Origin: an uncultured Stenotrophomonas sp.
GTDB lineage: Bacteria > Pseudomonadota > Gammaproteobacteria > Xanthomonadales > Xanthomonadaceae
NCBI GenBank assembly: GCA_913775725.1
Contig: CAJYNG010000009.1
Span: forward strand, 1 to 64,000
Direction of reading: 5' to 3'
DNA length: 64,000 nt
Shown here piece by piece: positions 35,597 through 44,714 of this stretch. The translations under genes and the position numbers were made by a program. Each line of letters starts with the position of its first letter. Position 1 is the stretch's first letter. The notes under the pieces are model-generated. The model made no database searches. It saw nothing but the letters and a program-made list of their open reading frames with translations, and had not been told where the DNA came from.

Positions 35597-37951
35597 CTAC
35601 CTGAGCGTGACCTCATCCAGCACCCACATCGCCGGGCGCGTATCGCCGGTGAAGTTGATGCACAGGTCACCGGTGCCCTGTGTACCCTTCGGCAGCGCTG
35701 CACGCAGCGTCACGAAGCCATCGGCATCGGGCTTGGCCGGCAGCGCTACTTCGACGAGCACCTTGCCGCTGCAGTCGCCGCGACGCACCTGCATCTCGCC
35801 GTGCGCACGCCTGGCCTTCTCGAAGCGACGCTTGGGTTCGTCATGGGCCAGCTGGAAGTAGTACGGAATGCGGCCCGCACGTACCTCAACACTGCCGACG
35901 CCATCCAGCTGCGCCTGCGGCCAGCGCCAGCACGGCTGGAAGATGTCCACGTTGAACACCGCACGGGCGCCTTCGCGCGGGCCATCATCTTCCAGGCGCA
36001 GCACAAGGCCCTTCTTGCCCACGCAGCTGAGCAGCTCATCGCTGCGGCGGCTGAGCAGGGACTGCGCGGTGAACGCGGCGATGGTCGGCTTCGCGGCCAG
36101 CATCTGGCCCTGGTAGAACGCGGCGGCCTGCACGGTGGCGGGTAGCGTCGCGGTCAATGGCTGCTGGTACAGCGGCGACTGCGCGCTCAACGCCTGGCCA
36201 TCGGTGCTGTAACGCACTTCATAGCCCAGCGGATTGGCCAGCGACACGGTCACGGTGTTCTTCGCGCGATCATCGGTGTAGTCCACGCCCACTTCGAACG
36301 GGGTCTGCGCGTAGGCCAGGCCCCAGGCACGGTAGCGCTGCAGTTGTGCGGGCAGGCGTGCGAGGAAATCGCGGAAGTCGCGATGCTCCGGCGTGCTCCA
36401 ACCGGTCTCGGCCACTGCAGCCAGGCGCGGGAATAGGTTGTGCTGCAGGCGTGCATAGCTGCGCGTGTGCTCGGTGAACATGTTGGCCTGCAGGCCGAGG
36501 ATATGGCCGCGCTTGTCGGCGGCCAGTTCGGCCGGCACCGGTTCGAAGTTGTAGAGCTTGCCGAGGTTGACCTGGGTCGGGCGGCCCGGCGGTTCATTCG
36601 GCGAGGCCGTCTGCAGGTAATCCAGATAGAGGTAGCCGACCGGCGACATGATCACGTCATGGCCGGCACTGGCGGCGGCCAGGCCACCTTCGGTGCCCTG
36701 CCAGGACATCACCGTGGCCTGCGGCGGCAGACCCCCTTCGAGGATTTCGTCCCAGCCGATCAGGCGCCGGTCGTGTTCCTCCAGGAAGGTCTCCAGGCGC
36801 TTGATGATGTGGCTCTGCATGGCCATCTCATTCTTGATGCCCAGTGCACGCATGCGCTGCTGCACCTGCTTCGAGGCTTCCCACTGATCCTTGACCGCCT
36901 CGTCGCCGCCCACGTGGACGTACCTGGCGGGGAACAGTGCGATCACTTCCTCCAGCACGTTCTCCAGGAAGGTGACGGTGCTGTCTTCCACATTGAACAG
37001 GTTCGGGAACACGCCCCATTCGCTGATCGGCTTCAGCGGGGTGTTGACCGAACCCAGTTCCGGGTATGCGGCAATCGCAGCGGTGGCATGGCCGGGTACG
37101 TCGATTTCTGGAATGACCTGGATATGCAGCGCGGCGGCATAGGCGATCACCTCGCGGATCTGCTCCTGCGTGTAGAAGCCGCAGTACGGGTGCTCCTGGC
37201 CGCTGACCGGATCGATGCCACCGTCGCCGGCCGGCAGGCGGCAGCTGCCCACCTCGGTCAGCTTCGGGTAGCGCTTGATCTCCATGCGCCAGCCCTGGTC
37301 ATCGGTCAGATGCCAATGGAAGGTATTGAGCTTGTGTGCGGCCATCGCGTCGAGCACACGCTTGATCTCGTCCAGGCTCTGGAAATGCCGCGCCGAGTCG
37401 AGCATGAAGCCACGCCAGCTGAAGCGCGGCGCGTCCTGGATCTGCACCGCTGGCAGCACGCCGTTGCTGCCGCCGGTGGCCAGCTGGGCAAGGGTGGTTG
37501 CGCCATAGAACAGGCCGGTCTCGTTGCCGGCCTGCACGAGCACGCCCTGCGCGCTGCTTTCCAGCGTGTAGCCCTCACCGCTGTCGCGGAAGGTCGGCAC
37601 GATCTCGAAACGGATGCCGCCACCGCGGGCCGGTGCCTTGCCCTTGGCCAGTGCAAGGCGCGGTCCGCCGCTGCGGGCCAGCAGATCGGCGAACTGGGTG
37701 GCGACCCGTTGTGCAGCTTCACCTTCGGCCTGCAACACGGTATCGGCACGTACGGAAATGCCGCTGCCCTGGCCGGCCTGCACGTTGCCGGGGGCGGGAA
37801 TCAGCATCAGGCTGCCGGCGCGCAGCTGCGGACCGGGCGCTTCAGCGGCCGGCGTGGGATCGGCGGCGAGTGCCGGCAGTGCCGGCAACAGAGCGAGCAG
37901 GCTGCCCAGCAGCACTGTGCTGCGCATCCGGGCGCGGGAAGGCTTGACCAT
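35597..37951 (-). CDS. GH20 beta-N-acetylhexosaminidase
   Basis: A 784-residue secreted glycoside hydrolase that releases terminal GlcNAc from chito-oligosaccharides or glycans. Signal peptide ends ALAADP. A GH20b N-terminal domain (about 40-170) precedes the (beta/alpha)8 catalytic domain (HWHLTDDQGWRMEIKRYP; catalytic pair Asp 350-Glu 351 in HVGGDEAV; ERLIGWDE-like region). The C-terminal part (about 560-784) has chitobiase-like and lectin-like folds. AAGGAG eight bases before ATG 37951 sets the start. It is the exported first step of the GlcNAc locus and corresponds to NahA of xanthomonads. Confidence 0.94.
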   Translation of the reverse strand: MVKPSRARMRSTVLLGSLLALLPALPALAADPTPAAEAPGPQLRAGSLMLIPAPGNVQAGQGSGISVRADTVLQAEGEAAQRVATQFADLLARSGGPRLALAKGKAPARGGGIRFEIVPTFRDSGEGYTLESSAQGVLVQAGNETGLFYGATTLAQLATGGSNGVLPAVQIQDAPRFSWRGFMLDSARHFQSLDEIKRVLDAMAAHKLNTFHWHLTDDQGWRMEIKRYPKLTEVGSCRLPAGDGGIDPVSGQEHPYCGFYTQEQIREVIAYAAALHIQVIPEIDVPGHATAAIAAYPELGSVNTPLKPISEWGVFPNLFNVEDSTVTFLENVLEEVIALFPARYVHVGGDEAVKDQWEASKQVQQRMRALGIKNEMAMQSHIIKRLETFLEEHDRRLIGWDEILEGGLPPQATVMSWQGTEGGLAAASAGHDVIMSPVGYLYLDYLQTASPNEPPGRPTQVNLGKLYNFEPVPAELAADKRGHILGLQANMFTEHTRSYARLQHNLFPRLAAVAETGWSTPEHRDFRDFLARLPAQLQRYRAWGLAYAQTPFEVGVDYTDDRAKNTVTVSLANPLGYEVRYSTDGQALSAQSPLYQQPLTATLPATVQAAAFYQGQMLAAKPTIAAFTAQSLLSRRSDELLSCVGKKGLVLRLEDDGPREGARAVFNVDIFQPCWRWPQAQLDGVGSVEVRAGRIPYYFQLAHDEPKRRFEKARRAHGEMQVRRGDCSGKVLVEVALPAKPDADGFVTLRAALPKGTQGTGDLCINFTGDTRPAMWVLDEVTLR

Positions 37952-37992
37952 CGGGACGACTCCTTGGAACGGTGCGATGAACGCTATACATG

Positions 37993-38028
37993 AAAAACGC
38001 CGGGCCCGGAATGACCCAGGCCCGGCGT
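37993..38028 (-). terminator. rho-independent terminator after the TonB-dependent receptor
   Basis: On the minus strand ACGCCGGGCC-N12-GGCCCGGCGT is followed by five T residues. It lies between the receptor and hexosaminidase genes, so read-through between them is limited. Confidence 0.8.
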
Positions 38029-38062
38029 GCGTGCACGACTCGGCGATGTTGCCGCCGCTGGA

Positions 38063-40771
38063 TCAGTACTTGAAGCGGAAGTTGAGGTAGTACTGGCGAC
38101 CGTTGCTGTAGAACGAGGTCGGAATGGCCGCAGTCTGGTAGTACTTGTAGGTCGGGTTGTTGAGGTTCAGCGCATCGAAGCTGACGCTCAGCCAGTCGGT
38201 GGCCTTGTAGCTCAGCGACGCCGACAGAGTGCCGAAGTCATCCTGGTAATACGGGTTGGCGCCGGACAGGCCGATCAGGAACGACGAGCGGCGGGTGTAG
38301 CTGAGGCGGGCACCGAAGGTGTCGTTCTCGAAGTAGGCACCCACGTTGTAAGTGTTCTTCGAGGTGCCCAGCAGGTTGTTGGTGCCGTCGGCCCAGGTGT
38401 GCGAGGTGCTGCCATCGGCGTAGGTGTAGTTGGCATTGACACCGAAGTACTCGCCGATGGGCTGCTCATACGCCACTTCGAAACCGCGCACCTTGCCGTC
38501 GGCATTCTTCGGACGCGAGATGTTGTACTCCTCGAGGCGGTTGGTCAGCTCGCTGAACAGCATCTGCTTCTCGGTGCTGAAGGCCACATAGTCCTTCAGA
38601 CGCATCGAGTACGCACCCACCGACAGCATGCCGCGCGGCATGAAGTACCACTCCAGGTTGGCGTCGAAGTTGGTCGACACCACCGGCTTCAGCTTCGGGT
38701 TGCCGCCGCCACCGGTGCGGTTCAGGTCCGAACCGTAGGAGGACGCGCCCAGTGCCGAGAAGTCCGGCAGGGTCTGGGTCTGCGAGGCTGCCAGGCGCAG
38801 CACCAGGTCGTCGCGCAGGTCGTACTTGAAGTTGGCGCTCGGCAGCACGCGGTTGTGCTTGTTCTCGAAGGCTTCGCGGGTCCAGGCACCGAACAGGCTC
38901 TTCACGTCCGGCACGGTCGAGCCGATGGCCGCCGCGTAGGTGTCGATGTCCTGCTTGATGTTGACATAGCGCAGGCCGAGGTTGCCGCTCCAGCGATCAC
39001 CGCTGAAGTTGCCCTGCACGTAGGCGGCGAAGTTCTTCTCGGAAACCTTCCACTCGGCGCCGTAGTTGTGGCGGCCGGTCGGGCCGTCATTGCCGGCCAG
39101 CCAGGTGGAGTTGTTGGTCACCGCATCCTTCAGTGCACCCGGGGTGAAGTACCACAGGTCGCGCGGGAAGCTGCCACCGATGCCGTTGGCGAAGCCGCCC
39201 GGGAAGTTGGCGGTCGCACCGTTCTTCAGCGCATCCCAGATCGCGCCCGGGGTTGCGCCTTCCGGCGACTTGGCCTCGCGCTTGTGGTCACCGAAGCGGG
39301 CACCGAAGTCGATCGAGTTCAGCACGCCGGCGTCGGCGAAGTACTGGTTGAAATCGAGGGTGGCCCACTTTTCCTTGTCGATCGCGGTGACCTGCTGGTT
39401 GCCCCAGGTGCCGAAGTCGGTCACGCCGCTCGGGCCGATGTTGCCACCGACGTTCCAGTCGATCGGCGAGCCGTTGCCGTGGGTCGCCCAGGTCGCACCA
39501 CCACCGCGGGCAAGGTTGACCTCGGCGATGTACTGGCGCGGCGTTTCGCCGGTGCCCTTGGTGCTGCCGGCCTGGAACTTCATGCCCAGGCTGTCGTTGA
39601 TCTGCCAGTCGGCGTCGAAGGTGATGTAGTTGGTCTTGGCCTTCGACTCGCGGTAGATCATGTCGTACACCGCGTAATCGCGGTCGGCCTGGCCGGCGAA
39701 GGTGGCGTTGGACAGCACGCCATCCTTGACGACGTAGCCCGGATTCGGCGCCTGGCCCGGAATCAGGACCTTGTTGCCGTTGGCGTCTTCAACCTCGCGG
39801 TCGTTGAGGATGCGGCCGCCCCACAGCATGAAATTGCGGTTGTAGTTGTTCGCCTTCAGTTCCGAGCTGAAGCCTTCCAGGCCCAGGGTCAGGTTGTCCA
39901 TCGGCTTGAACTGCAGCGAGATCAGGCCGCCCTTGCGCTCGCGGGTCTGTTCGAACAGCGTCGAGCCGAGCAGGCCCGGGGCATAGACGCCGGCCAGGTC
40001 CGGGTTGGACTTGGCAACGGTGCCGTTCGGGTCGATCTGGAAGAAGCCACCCGGAATTTCCTGTGCTTCGCGACGCAGCTCGCGCTTCTGGCTGAAGGCC
40101 TGCACCATCACGCCGAAGGTGTTGTCGTCGTTCTTGTAGTTGAACAGGGCCGACAGCTGCGGGTCATTGGACTTGGCCTGGTCCGAACGCACCATGCCGA
40201 TCGAGCCTTCCGCGGTGAGCTGCTTGGAGAACTCCAGCGGCTTGCGGGTGAGGATGTTGACGGTACCGGTGGTGCCGCCGTCCTGCAGCTTGGCCTGCGA
40301 GGACTTGTTCACTTCCACCGAGCGCACCAGCTCCGACGGCAGCAGCGAGTAGCTGACGCTGCGGCCGACGTTGTTGCCCTGGCTGAGCACGAACCAGTCG
40401 GCCGAGCCGACGGTGTGGCCGTTGATCAGGGTCTGGGTCAGGCTCGGGCTGGTGCCGCGCAGGCTGACACGGTCGGCTTCATCGAAGCCACCTTCGTCGG
40501 CGCTGGACGAGCTGATGTTCACGCCCGGCAGGCGCTGCAGGGTGTCGGCCACGTTGTGCGCGGGCAGCTTGCCCACGTCCTCGGCGGTGACCACTTCCAC
40601 GCGCGCATTGGCTTCGCGCTTGGTGTCCAGCGATTTTTCCATCGAACCACGGATGCCGGTGACCTGCACGGTATCCAGGTCGGTGGCGGTCTGGGGGGCC
40701 TGCTGCGCGTGCGCACTGAAGGCGATGCAGCTGACGATGGCGGCCGAAAGCAGGGTCTTGCGGGTGTTCAT
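38063..40771 (-). CDS. TonB-dependent receptor of the GlcNAc/chitin locus
   Basis: A 902-residue outer-membrane transporter. Signal peptide (ends SAHAQ), TonB box DLDTVQVTG, plug domain (about 40-180, with VVTAEDVGKLPAHNVADTLQRLPG) and 22-strand barrel ending NFRFKY with terminal aromatic Tyr. The plug opening IRGSMEKSLDTKREA is common to xanthomonad receptors for carbohydrates. It sits 143 bp downstream of the kinase gene and upstream of the hexosaminidase, so import of N-acetyl-chito-oligosaccharides or GlcNAc is the likely role. The start is fixed by GAGGAGAGACATC before ATG. Confidence 0.93.
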   Translation of the reverse strand: MNTRKTLLSAAIVSCIAFSAHAQQAPQTATDLDTVQVTGIRGSMEKSLDTKREANARVEVVTAEDVGKLPAHNVADTLQRLPGVNISSSSADEGGFDEADRVSLRGTSPSLTQTLINGHTVGSADWFVLSQGNNVGRSVSYSLLPSELVRSVEVNKSSQAKLQDGGTTGTVNILTRKPLEFSKQLTAEGSIGMVRSDQAKSNDPQLSALFNYKNDDNTFGVMVQAFSQKRELRREAQEIPGGFFQIDPNGTVAKSNPDLAGVYAPGLLGSTLFEQTRERKGGLISLQFKPMDNLTLGLEGFSSELKANNYNRNFMLWGGRILNDREVEDANGNKVLIPGQAPNPGYVVKDGVLSNATFAGQADRDYAVYDMIYRESKAKTNYITFDADWQINDSLGMKFQAGSTKGTGETPRQYIAEVNLARGGGATWATHGNGSPIDWNVGGNIGPSGVTDFGTWGNQQVTAIDKEKWATLDFNQYFADAGVLNSIDFGARFGDHKREAKSPEGATPGAIWDALKNGATANFPGGFANGIGGSFPRDLWYFTPGALKDAVTNNSTWLAGNDGPTGRHNYGAEWKVSEKNFAAYVQGNFSGDRWSGNLGLRYVNIKQDIDTYAAAIGSTVPDVKSLFGAWTREAFENKHNRVLPSANFKYDLRDDLVLRLAASQTQTLPDFSALGASSYGSDLNRTGGGGNPKLKPVVSTNFDANLEWYFMPRGMLSVGAYSMRLKDYVAFSTEKQMLFSELTNRLEEYNISRPKNADGKVRGFEVAYEQPIGEYFGVNANYTYADGSTSHTWADGTNNLLGTSKNTYNVGAYFENDTFGARLSYTRRSSFLIGLSGANPYYQDDFGTLSASLSYKATDWLSVSFDALNLNNPTYKYYQTAAIPTSFYSNGRQYYLNFRFKY

Positions 40772-40914
40772 GATGTCTCTCCTCATCACTCGATTGGATG
40801 CCGGCGGCGGTGTTCGATTACGGTTGCAAAGACATGCGCGGGGCGGCGGCGAAGTCCCGTGCGTTGGCGTGCCACGTACTGCGTGCTGCGATTGCGTTGA
40901 AGCCTGTTGCGGTG

Positions 40915-41934
40915 TCAGGCGGCCGACTGCTGCTGCAGGTACCAGCTGGCAGCGCCGACCACGCCCAGCTGGCCGTGTTCGACGACCTTCACCGGGATGC
41001 GTGCCAGCGCTTCGCCCATCGGCCCCTTCTGCAGGTAGCGTTCGACGAAGGTGCTGGCATGCAGGTATTCGCGGATCTGCGGCAGGATGCCGCCGGCCAG
41101 GTAGACGCCACCGTGGGCGCCGTAGAACAGGGCCATGTCGCCGATGGTGCTGCCGAGCAGGCCGCAGAACACATCCAGCGCCTGGCGCGCGTGCGCATCG
41201 GTATCGGCCATGGCGGCGGCAGTGACCGCATCGGGGCTGGCCAGCGTCGGTGCCTGCCCCTGCAGCGCGCACACCGCGCGGTACAGGTTCATCAGGCCCG
41301 GGCCGGAGATCGCATGTTCGATCGACACATGGGCGCGGTCGCGCTGCATGTGGCGGACGATGGCCATTTCCAGTTCGGTGCTGGCGGCCAGGGTCGGCTG
41401 GCCGGCTTCGGTGGGAAGCACCACCGGGCCATGCGCAGTGGGAATCCACAGTGCCGCACCGAGGCCGGTACCGGGGCCGACCACCAGGGTCGGGCCGCGC
41501 GTGGCGGTGTCCGGCCCGCACAGGTGCAGCACGCCGCTGGCGTCTACCTGCGCGGCTGCATAGGCCACAGCTTCGAAGTCGTTGACGATGTAGACCCGCT
41601 GCAGGCCGACGTCGGCTTCCACCTGGCGCGCCGACAGCGGCCACGGCAGGTTGGCGGTGATCACCGTGCCGTCCTCGCGGGCGTAGCCGGCGCTGGCGAC
41701 CACGCAATGCGTGGGCCGCGGGCCTTCGCCGAGGAAGTCGGACAGGATCGCGCTGAGGCCGGCATGGTCGGCATTGCGGTACTTGCGGTACTCCAGCACC
41801 TGCACCGGGTGGGCGGCATCACCGCTGGCCTGGACCCGGGCCACGCGCACATGGGTGCCACCGACGTCGGCGGCCAGGAACGAGGGCGCGACTCGGGACA
41901 GAACATGGGCCGGGGCGGGGTGGCTGGCGGTCAC
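40915..41934 (-). CDS. glucokinase-family (Glk) kinase, probable N-acetylglucosamine kinase
   Basis: A 339-residue sugar kinase of the Glk family. ATP site LAADVGGTHVRVAR, VNDFEAVAYA with catalytic Asp, GPGTGLGAAL and the later YLAGGILP are present. The GTG at 41934 has AGGAG seven bases upstream and is preferred over an upstream ATG at 42066, which lies inside the regulatory region. In the xanthomonad GlcNAc locus this position encodes the GlcNAc kinase (NagK type), needed because NagP imports unphosphorylated sugar. Glucose may also be a substrate. First gene of the leftward unit. Confidence 0.88.
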   Translation of the reverse strand: MTASHPAPAHVLSRVAPSFLAADVGGTHVRVARVQASGDAAHPVQVLEYRKYRNADHAGLSAILSDFLGEGPRPTHCVVASAGYAREDGTVITANLPWPLSARQVEADVGLQRVYIVNDFEAVAYAAAQVDASGVLHLCGPDTATRGPTLVVGPGTGLGAALWIPTAHGPVVLPTEAGQPTLAASTELEMAIVRHMQRDRAHVSIEHAISGPGLMNLYRAVCALQGQAPTLASPDAVTAAAMADTDAHARQALDVFCGLLGSTIGDMALFYGAHGGVYLAGGILPQIREYLHASTFVERYLQKGPMGEALARIPVKVVEHGQLGVVGAASWYLQQQSAA

Positions 41935-41993
41935 GCGGGCTCCTGCTGCAGGTGGGGCCGGCCCCGGGATCGGGGGCGGCGATTGGGGCGGAG

Positions 41994-42021
41994 TCTGTAA
42001 CCCCGCTGACAACGATGTCAA
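41994..42021 (-). promoter_or_regulatory. predicted promoter of the leftward GlcNAc unit
   Basis: Minus-strand TTGACA (42021-42016), 16-bp spacer, TACAGA (41999-41994). The TGACA-N4-TGTCA dyad overlaps the -35 element, a position suited to repression. Confidence 0.5.
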
Positions 42022-42069
42022 CGAGTTCGTGACACTTTCGTTGCTGCATCGCAACGAATGCGACATGCA

Positions 42070-42081
42070 GTAAACGTTTAC
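42070..42081. promoter_or_regulatory. perfect palindrome GTAAACGTTTAC, candidate NagR operator
   Basis: A 12-bp perfect dyad with a central CpG, as in LacI/GalR operators, midway between the divergent promoters. Confidence 0.5.
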
Positions 42082-42245
42082 ATGGCGTGAGTGCAGGTTT
42101 CACGTTGGAACCGTTGCCGCACATAGGCCAAGGCCTCCGGCGCATTCAGCACGATGCGTTGCGATCGGGTTGCGCAGTGCAGCACGAGGTTCACAGGGCT
42201 GCGCGTGGAAGTTGACAAACCGCAGCTGTCCATCGAAAGAATGTG

Positions 42246-42255
42246 ACAACGTTGT
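42246..42255. promoter_or_regulatory. palindrome ACAACGTTGT upstream of nagP
   Basis: Perfect 10-bp dyad just downstream of a TTGACA -35-like element at 42212-42217 and 55 bp before the nagP start; candidate operator covering the promoter. Confidence 0.4.
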
Positions 42256-42310
42256 TCCCAGCCACTCTCCGACGCCGCGTTCTGCGGCCGTCGCCGCAGG
42301 AGCCCTCCTG

Positions 42311-43600
42311 ATGTCCGCCGTCCCCGCTGCAAGCGCGCGCCCGAACGTGGCCACCTCCATCGCCATCGTTGGCGTGTTGTTCTTCCTGATCGGCTTCTTT
42401 ACCTGGCTCAACGGCCCGTTGATCACCTTCGTCAAGTTGGCCTTCGAACTCAGCGAGGTCGGCGCCTTCCTGGTGCTGATGGTGTTCTACCTGTCCTACT
42501 TCTTCCTGGCCCTGCCGGCGTCGTGGATCCTGCGCCGCACCGGCATGAAGAAGGGCCTGAGCCTGAGCCTGCTGGTGATGGCCGGTGGTGCCGCGTTGTT
42601 CGGCGAGTTCGCCACCCAGCGCTGGTACCCGGGCGCGCTTGGTGGCCTGTTCGTGATCGGCAGCGGCCTGGCCCTGCTGCAGACCGCGATCAACCCCTAC
42701 ATCTCCATCCTCGGCCCGATCGAGACGGCGGCACGCCGCATCGCGCTGATGGGCATCTGCAACAAGATCGCCGGCATGCTCGCCCCGGTGCTGATCGGTA
42801 CCGTGGTGCTGCATGGCATCGGTGATCTGTCGGCCACGGTGGCCGCTGCCGATGAAGCGACCAAGGCGCAGCTGCTCAACGAATTCGCCGCCAAGATCCA
42901 TGCGCCGTACCTGGCCATGGCGGGCCTGCTGGTGCTGCTGGCGGTGGCCGTGCTGTTCTCGCCGCTGCCGGAAATCAAGTCGTCCGAAGCCAACGCCACG
43001 CCGGTTGCGGCCGGTGCCGCCGAACGGCGCAGCATCTTCCAGTTCCCGCACCTGTGGCTGGGCGTGTTGTGCCTGTTCGTCTACGTGGGCGTGGAGGTGA
43101 TGGCCGGTGATGCGATCGGTACCTACGGTCATGGTTTCGACCTGCCGCTGGACCAGACCAAGATGTTCACCTCGCTCACCCTCGGCGCGATGCTGGTCGG
43201 TTATGTGGTCGGCCTGCTGCTGATCCCCAAGGTGGTTTCGCAGTCGCGCTACCTGACCATTTCGGCGGTGCTGGGCGTGCTGTTCTGCCTGGGTGCCTGG
43301 GCCACCCACGGCTACGTATCGGTGGCCTTCGTGGCCCTGCTGGGCTTCGCCAATGCCATGATGTGGCCGGCGATCTTCCCGCTGGCGATCCGCGGCCTGG
43401 GCCGCTTCACCGAGACCGGCTCGGCCCTGCTGGTGATGGGTATTGCCGGCGGTGCGATCATTCCGCAGCTGTTCGCCGTGCTCAAGCAGCACATCGACTT
43501 CCAGCTGGTGTTCGTGCTGCTGATGGTGCCGTGCTACCTGTACATCCTGTTCTACTCGGTGATCGGCCATCGTGCCGGCCTGCCGCAGGACAAGGTCTGA
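42311..43600 (+). CDS. nagP: N-acetylglucosamine MFS transporter NagP
   Basis: A 429-residue inner-membrane permease with 12 predicted helices, of the FucP/glucose-galactose porter group. NLxF-type early motif GFFTWLNGPLITFVKLAFELS and YLSYFFLALPASWILRRTGMKKG are typical. It would carry GlcNAc into the cytoplasm without phosphorylation. ATG 42311 has AGGAG eleven bases upstream; an earlier in-frame ATG at 42170 lies in the control region. Six genes' worth of context (regulator, deaminase, deacetylase) supports the substrate. First gene of the rightward operon. Confidence 0.92.
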   Translation: MSAVPAASARPNVATSIAIVGVLFFLIGFFTWLNGPLITFVKLAFELSEVGAFLVLMVFYLSYFFLALPASWILRRTGMKKGLSLSLLVMAGGAALFGEFATQRWYPGALGGLFVIGSGLALLQTAINPYISILGPIETAARRIALMGICNKIAGMLAPVLIGTVVLHGIGDLSATVAAADEATKAQLLNEFAAKIHAPYLAMAGLLVLLAVAVLFSPLPEIKSSEANATPVAAGAAERRSIFQFPHLWLGVLCLFVYVGVEVMAGDAIGTYGHGFDLPLDQTKMFTSLTLGAMLVGYVVGLLLIPKVVSQSRYLTISAVLGVLFCLGAWATHGYVSVAFVALLGFANAMMWPAIFPLAIRGLGRFTETGSALLVMGIAGGAIIPQLFAVLKQHIDFQLVFVLLMVPCYLYILFYSVIGHRAGLPQDKV

Positions 43601-43639
43601 TCGGCGATGATGGACGGCAGCCAACCCCAGGGAAAACCC

Positions 43640-44707
43640 ATGCGCAGAGCGACCATCAAGGACGTTGCGGAGAAGGCCAAGGTCTCGCTGAAGACGGTCT
43701 CGCGGGTGATCAACAACGAGCCCTCGGTGATGCAGGCCACCCGTGCGCGGGTGCTGCGAGCCATCGCCGAGCTGGACTACGAGCCCGATCCGTCGGCGCG
43801 CAACCTGCGCAGCGGCACCACCTTCGTGATCGGGCTGGTCTACGACAACCCGAACCCGTACCACATCATCGGCGTGCAGAACGGCGTGCTGGCCGCGTGC
43901 CGCGAGACCGGTTTCGGCCTGCAGATCCACCCCTGCGATTCCAGCTCACCGCTGCTGGCCGATGAACTGGCCGACTGGGTGCAGCGTTCGCGCCTGGCCG
44001 GGTTGGTGCTGACCGCGCCGATGTCCGAGCGCCGCGACCTGATCCAGGCGCTGACTGCGCGCGGCATCAAGCTGGTGCGGATCATCGCCGCCACCGAAGA
44101 CCCGGCCGACGGTGCCTGCGTGTTCGTCGACGACCGCGAGGCTGCTTACGAGATCACCGAGCACCTTATCCAGCTCGGCCACCAGCGCATCGGCTTCCTC
44201 TGGGGTGGCATCTCGCACCGCTCGTCGGGCGAACGCTACGCCGGTTACGAAGCCGCGCTGAAGGACTACGGCATGACCGTGGACAAGCACCTGGTGGTGC
44301 AGGGCGATTACACCTTCGACGACGGTTTCCGCGGTGCGCGCCGCCTGCTGGCGCTGCGCGAGCCGCCCACCGCCATCTTCGGTTCCAACGACGAAATCGC
44401 CGCTGGCGTGCTGGCCGCCGCCAAGTCGGCCGGCATGAACGTGCCCTACGATCTGTCCATCGCCGGCTTCGAGGACAGCCCGTTCTCGCGCCAGTCGTGG
44501 CCGCCGCTGACCACCGCCAAGCAGGCCACCGAAGACATTGCCCGCCATGCCGCGCGCCTGCTGATCGCACAGCTGCGCAGCGACGCCTACGACGACGCGC
44601 CGGCACCACTGCACAACCAGGGCTTCGTGCCGCAGCTGGTGGTGCGCGGTTCGACCGCGCCGATGCGCCCGGCCGGCGCACGCCCCCTTCCTTCCGATCC
44701 TGCCTGA
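43640..44707 (+). CDS. nagR: LacI-family transcriptional regulator NagR
   Basis: A 355-residue repressor. The helix-turn-helix is ATIKDVAEKAKVSLKTVSRV (about 4-23), followed by the hinge helix and a periplasmic-binding-protein-like effector domain. ATG 43640 with GGGAA upstream gives a normal HTH position; an in-frame ATG at 43607 would add 11 residues. It lies 39 bp after nagP. The xanthomonad NagR controls GlcNAc genes, and several dyads occur upstream of both units here. The effector is probably a GlcNAc metabolite. Confidence 0.9.
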   Translation: MRRATIKDVAEKAKVSLKTVSRVINNEPSVMQATRARVLRAIAELDYEPDPSARNLRSGTTFVIGLVYDNPNPYHIIGVQNGVLAACRETGFGLQIHPCDSSSPLLADELADWVQRSRLAGLVLTAPMSERRDLIQALTARGIKLVRIIAATEDPADGACVFVDDREAAYEITEHLIQLGHQRIGFLWGGISHRSSGERYAGYEAALKDYGMTVDKHLVVQGDYTFDDGFRGARRLLALREPPTAIFGSNDEIAAGVLAAAKSAGMNVPYDLSIAGFEDSPFSRQSWPPLTTAKQATEDIARHAARLLIAQLRSDAYDDAPAPLHNQGFVPQLVVRGSTAPMRPAGARPLPSDPA

Positions 44708-44714
44708 GCCTGCC

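Larger units (their letters stand above)
41935..42310. promoter_or_regulatory. divergent control region of the GlcNAc locus
   Basis: 376 bp between the kinase (left) and nagP (right), without genes. It contains four dyads of LacI-operator style: TGACA-ACGA-TGTCA (42007-42020), CGTTGC-N6-GCAACG (42039-42056), GTAAACGTTTAC (42070-42081) and ACAACGTTGT (42246-42255). The linked regulator is a LacI-family NagR, so these are its candidate sites. Confidence 0.6.
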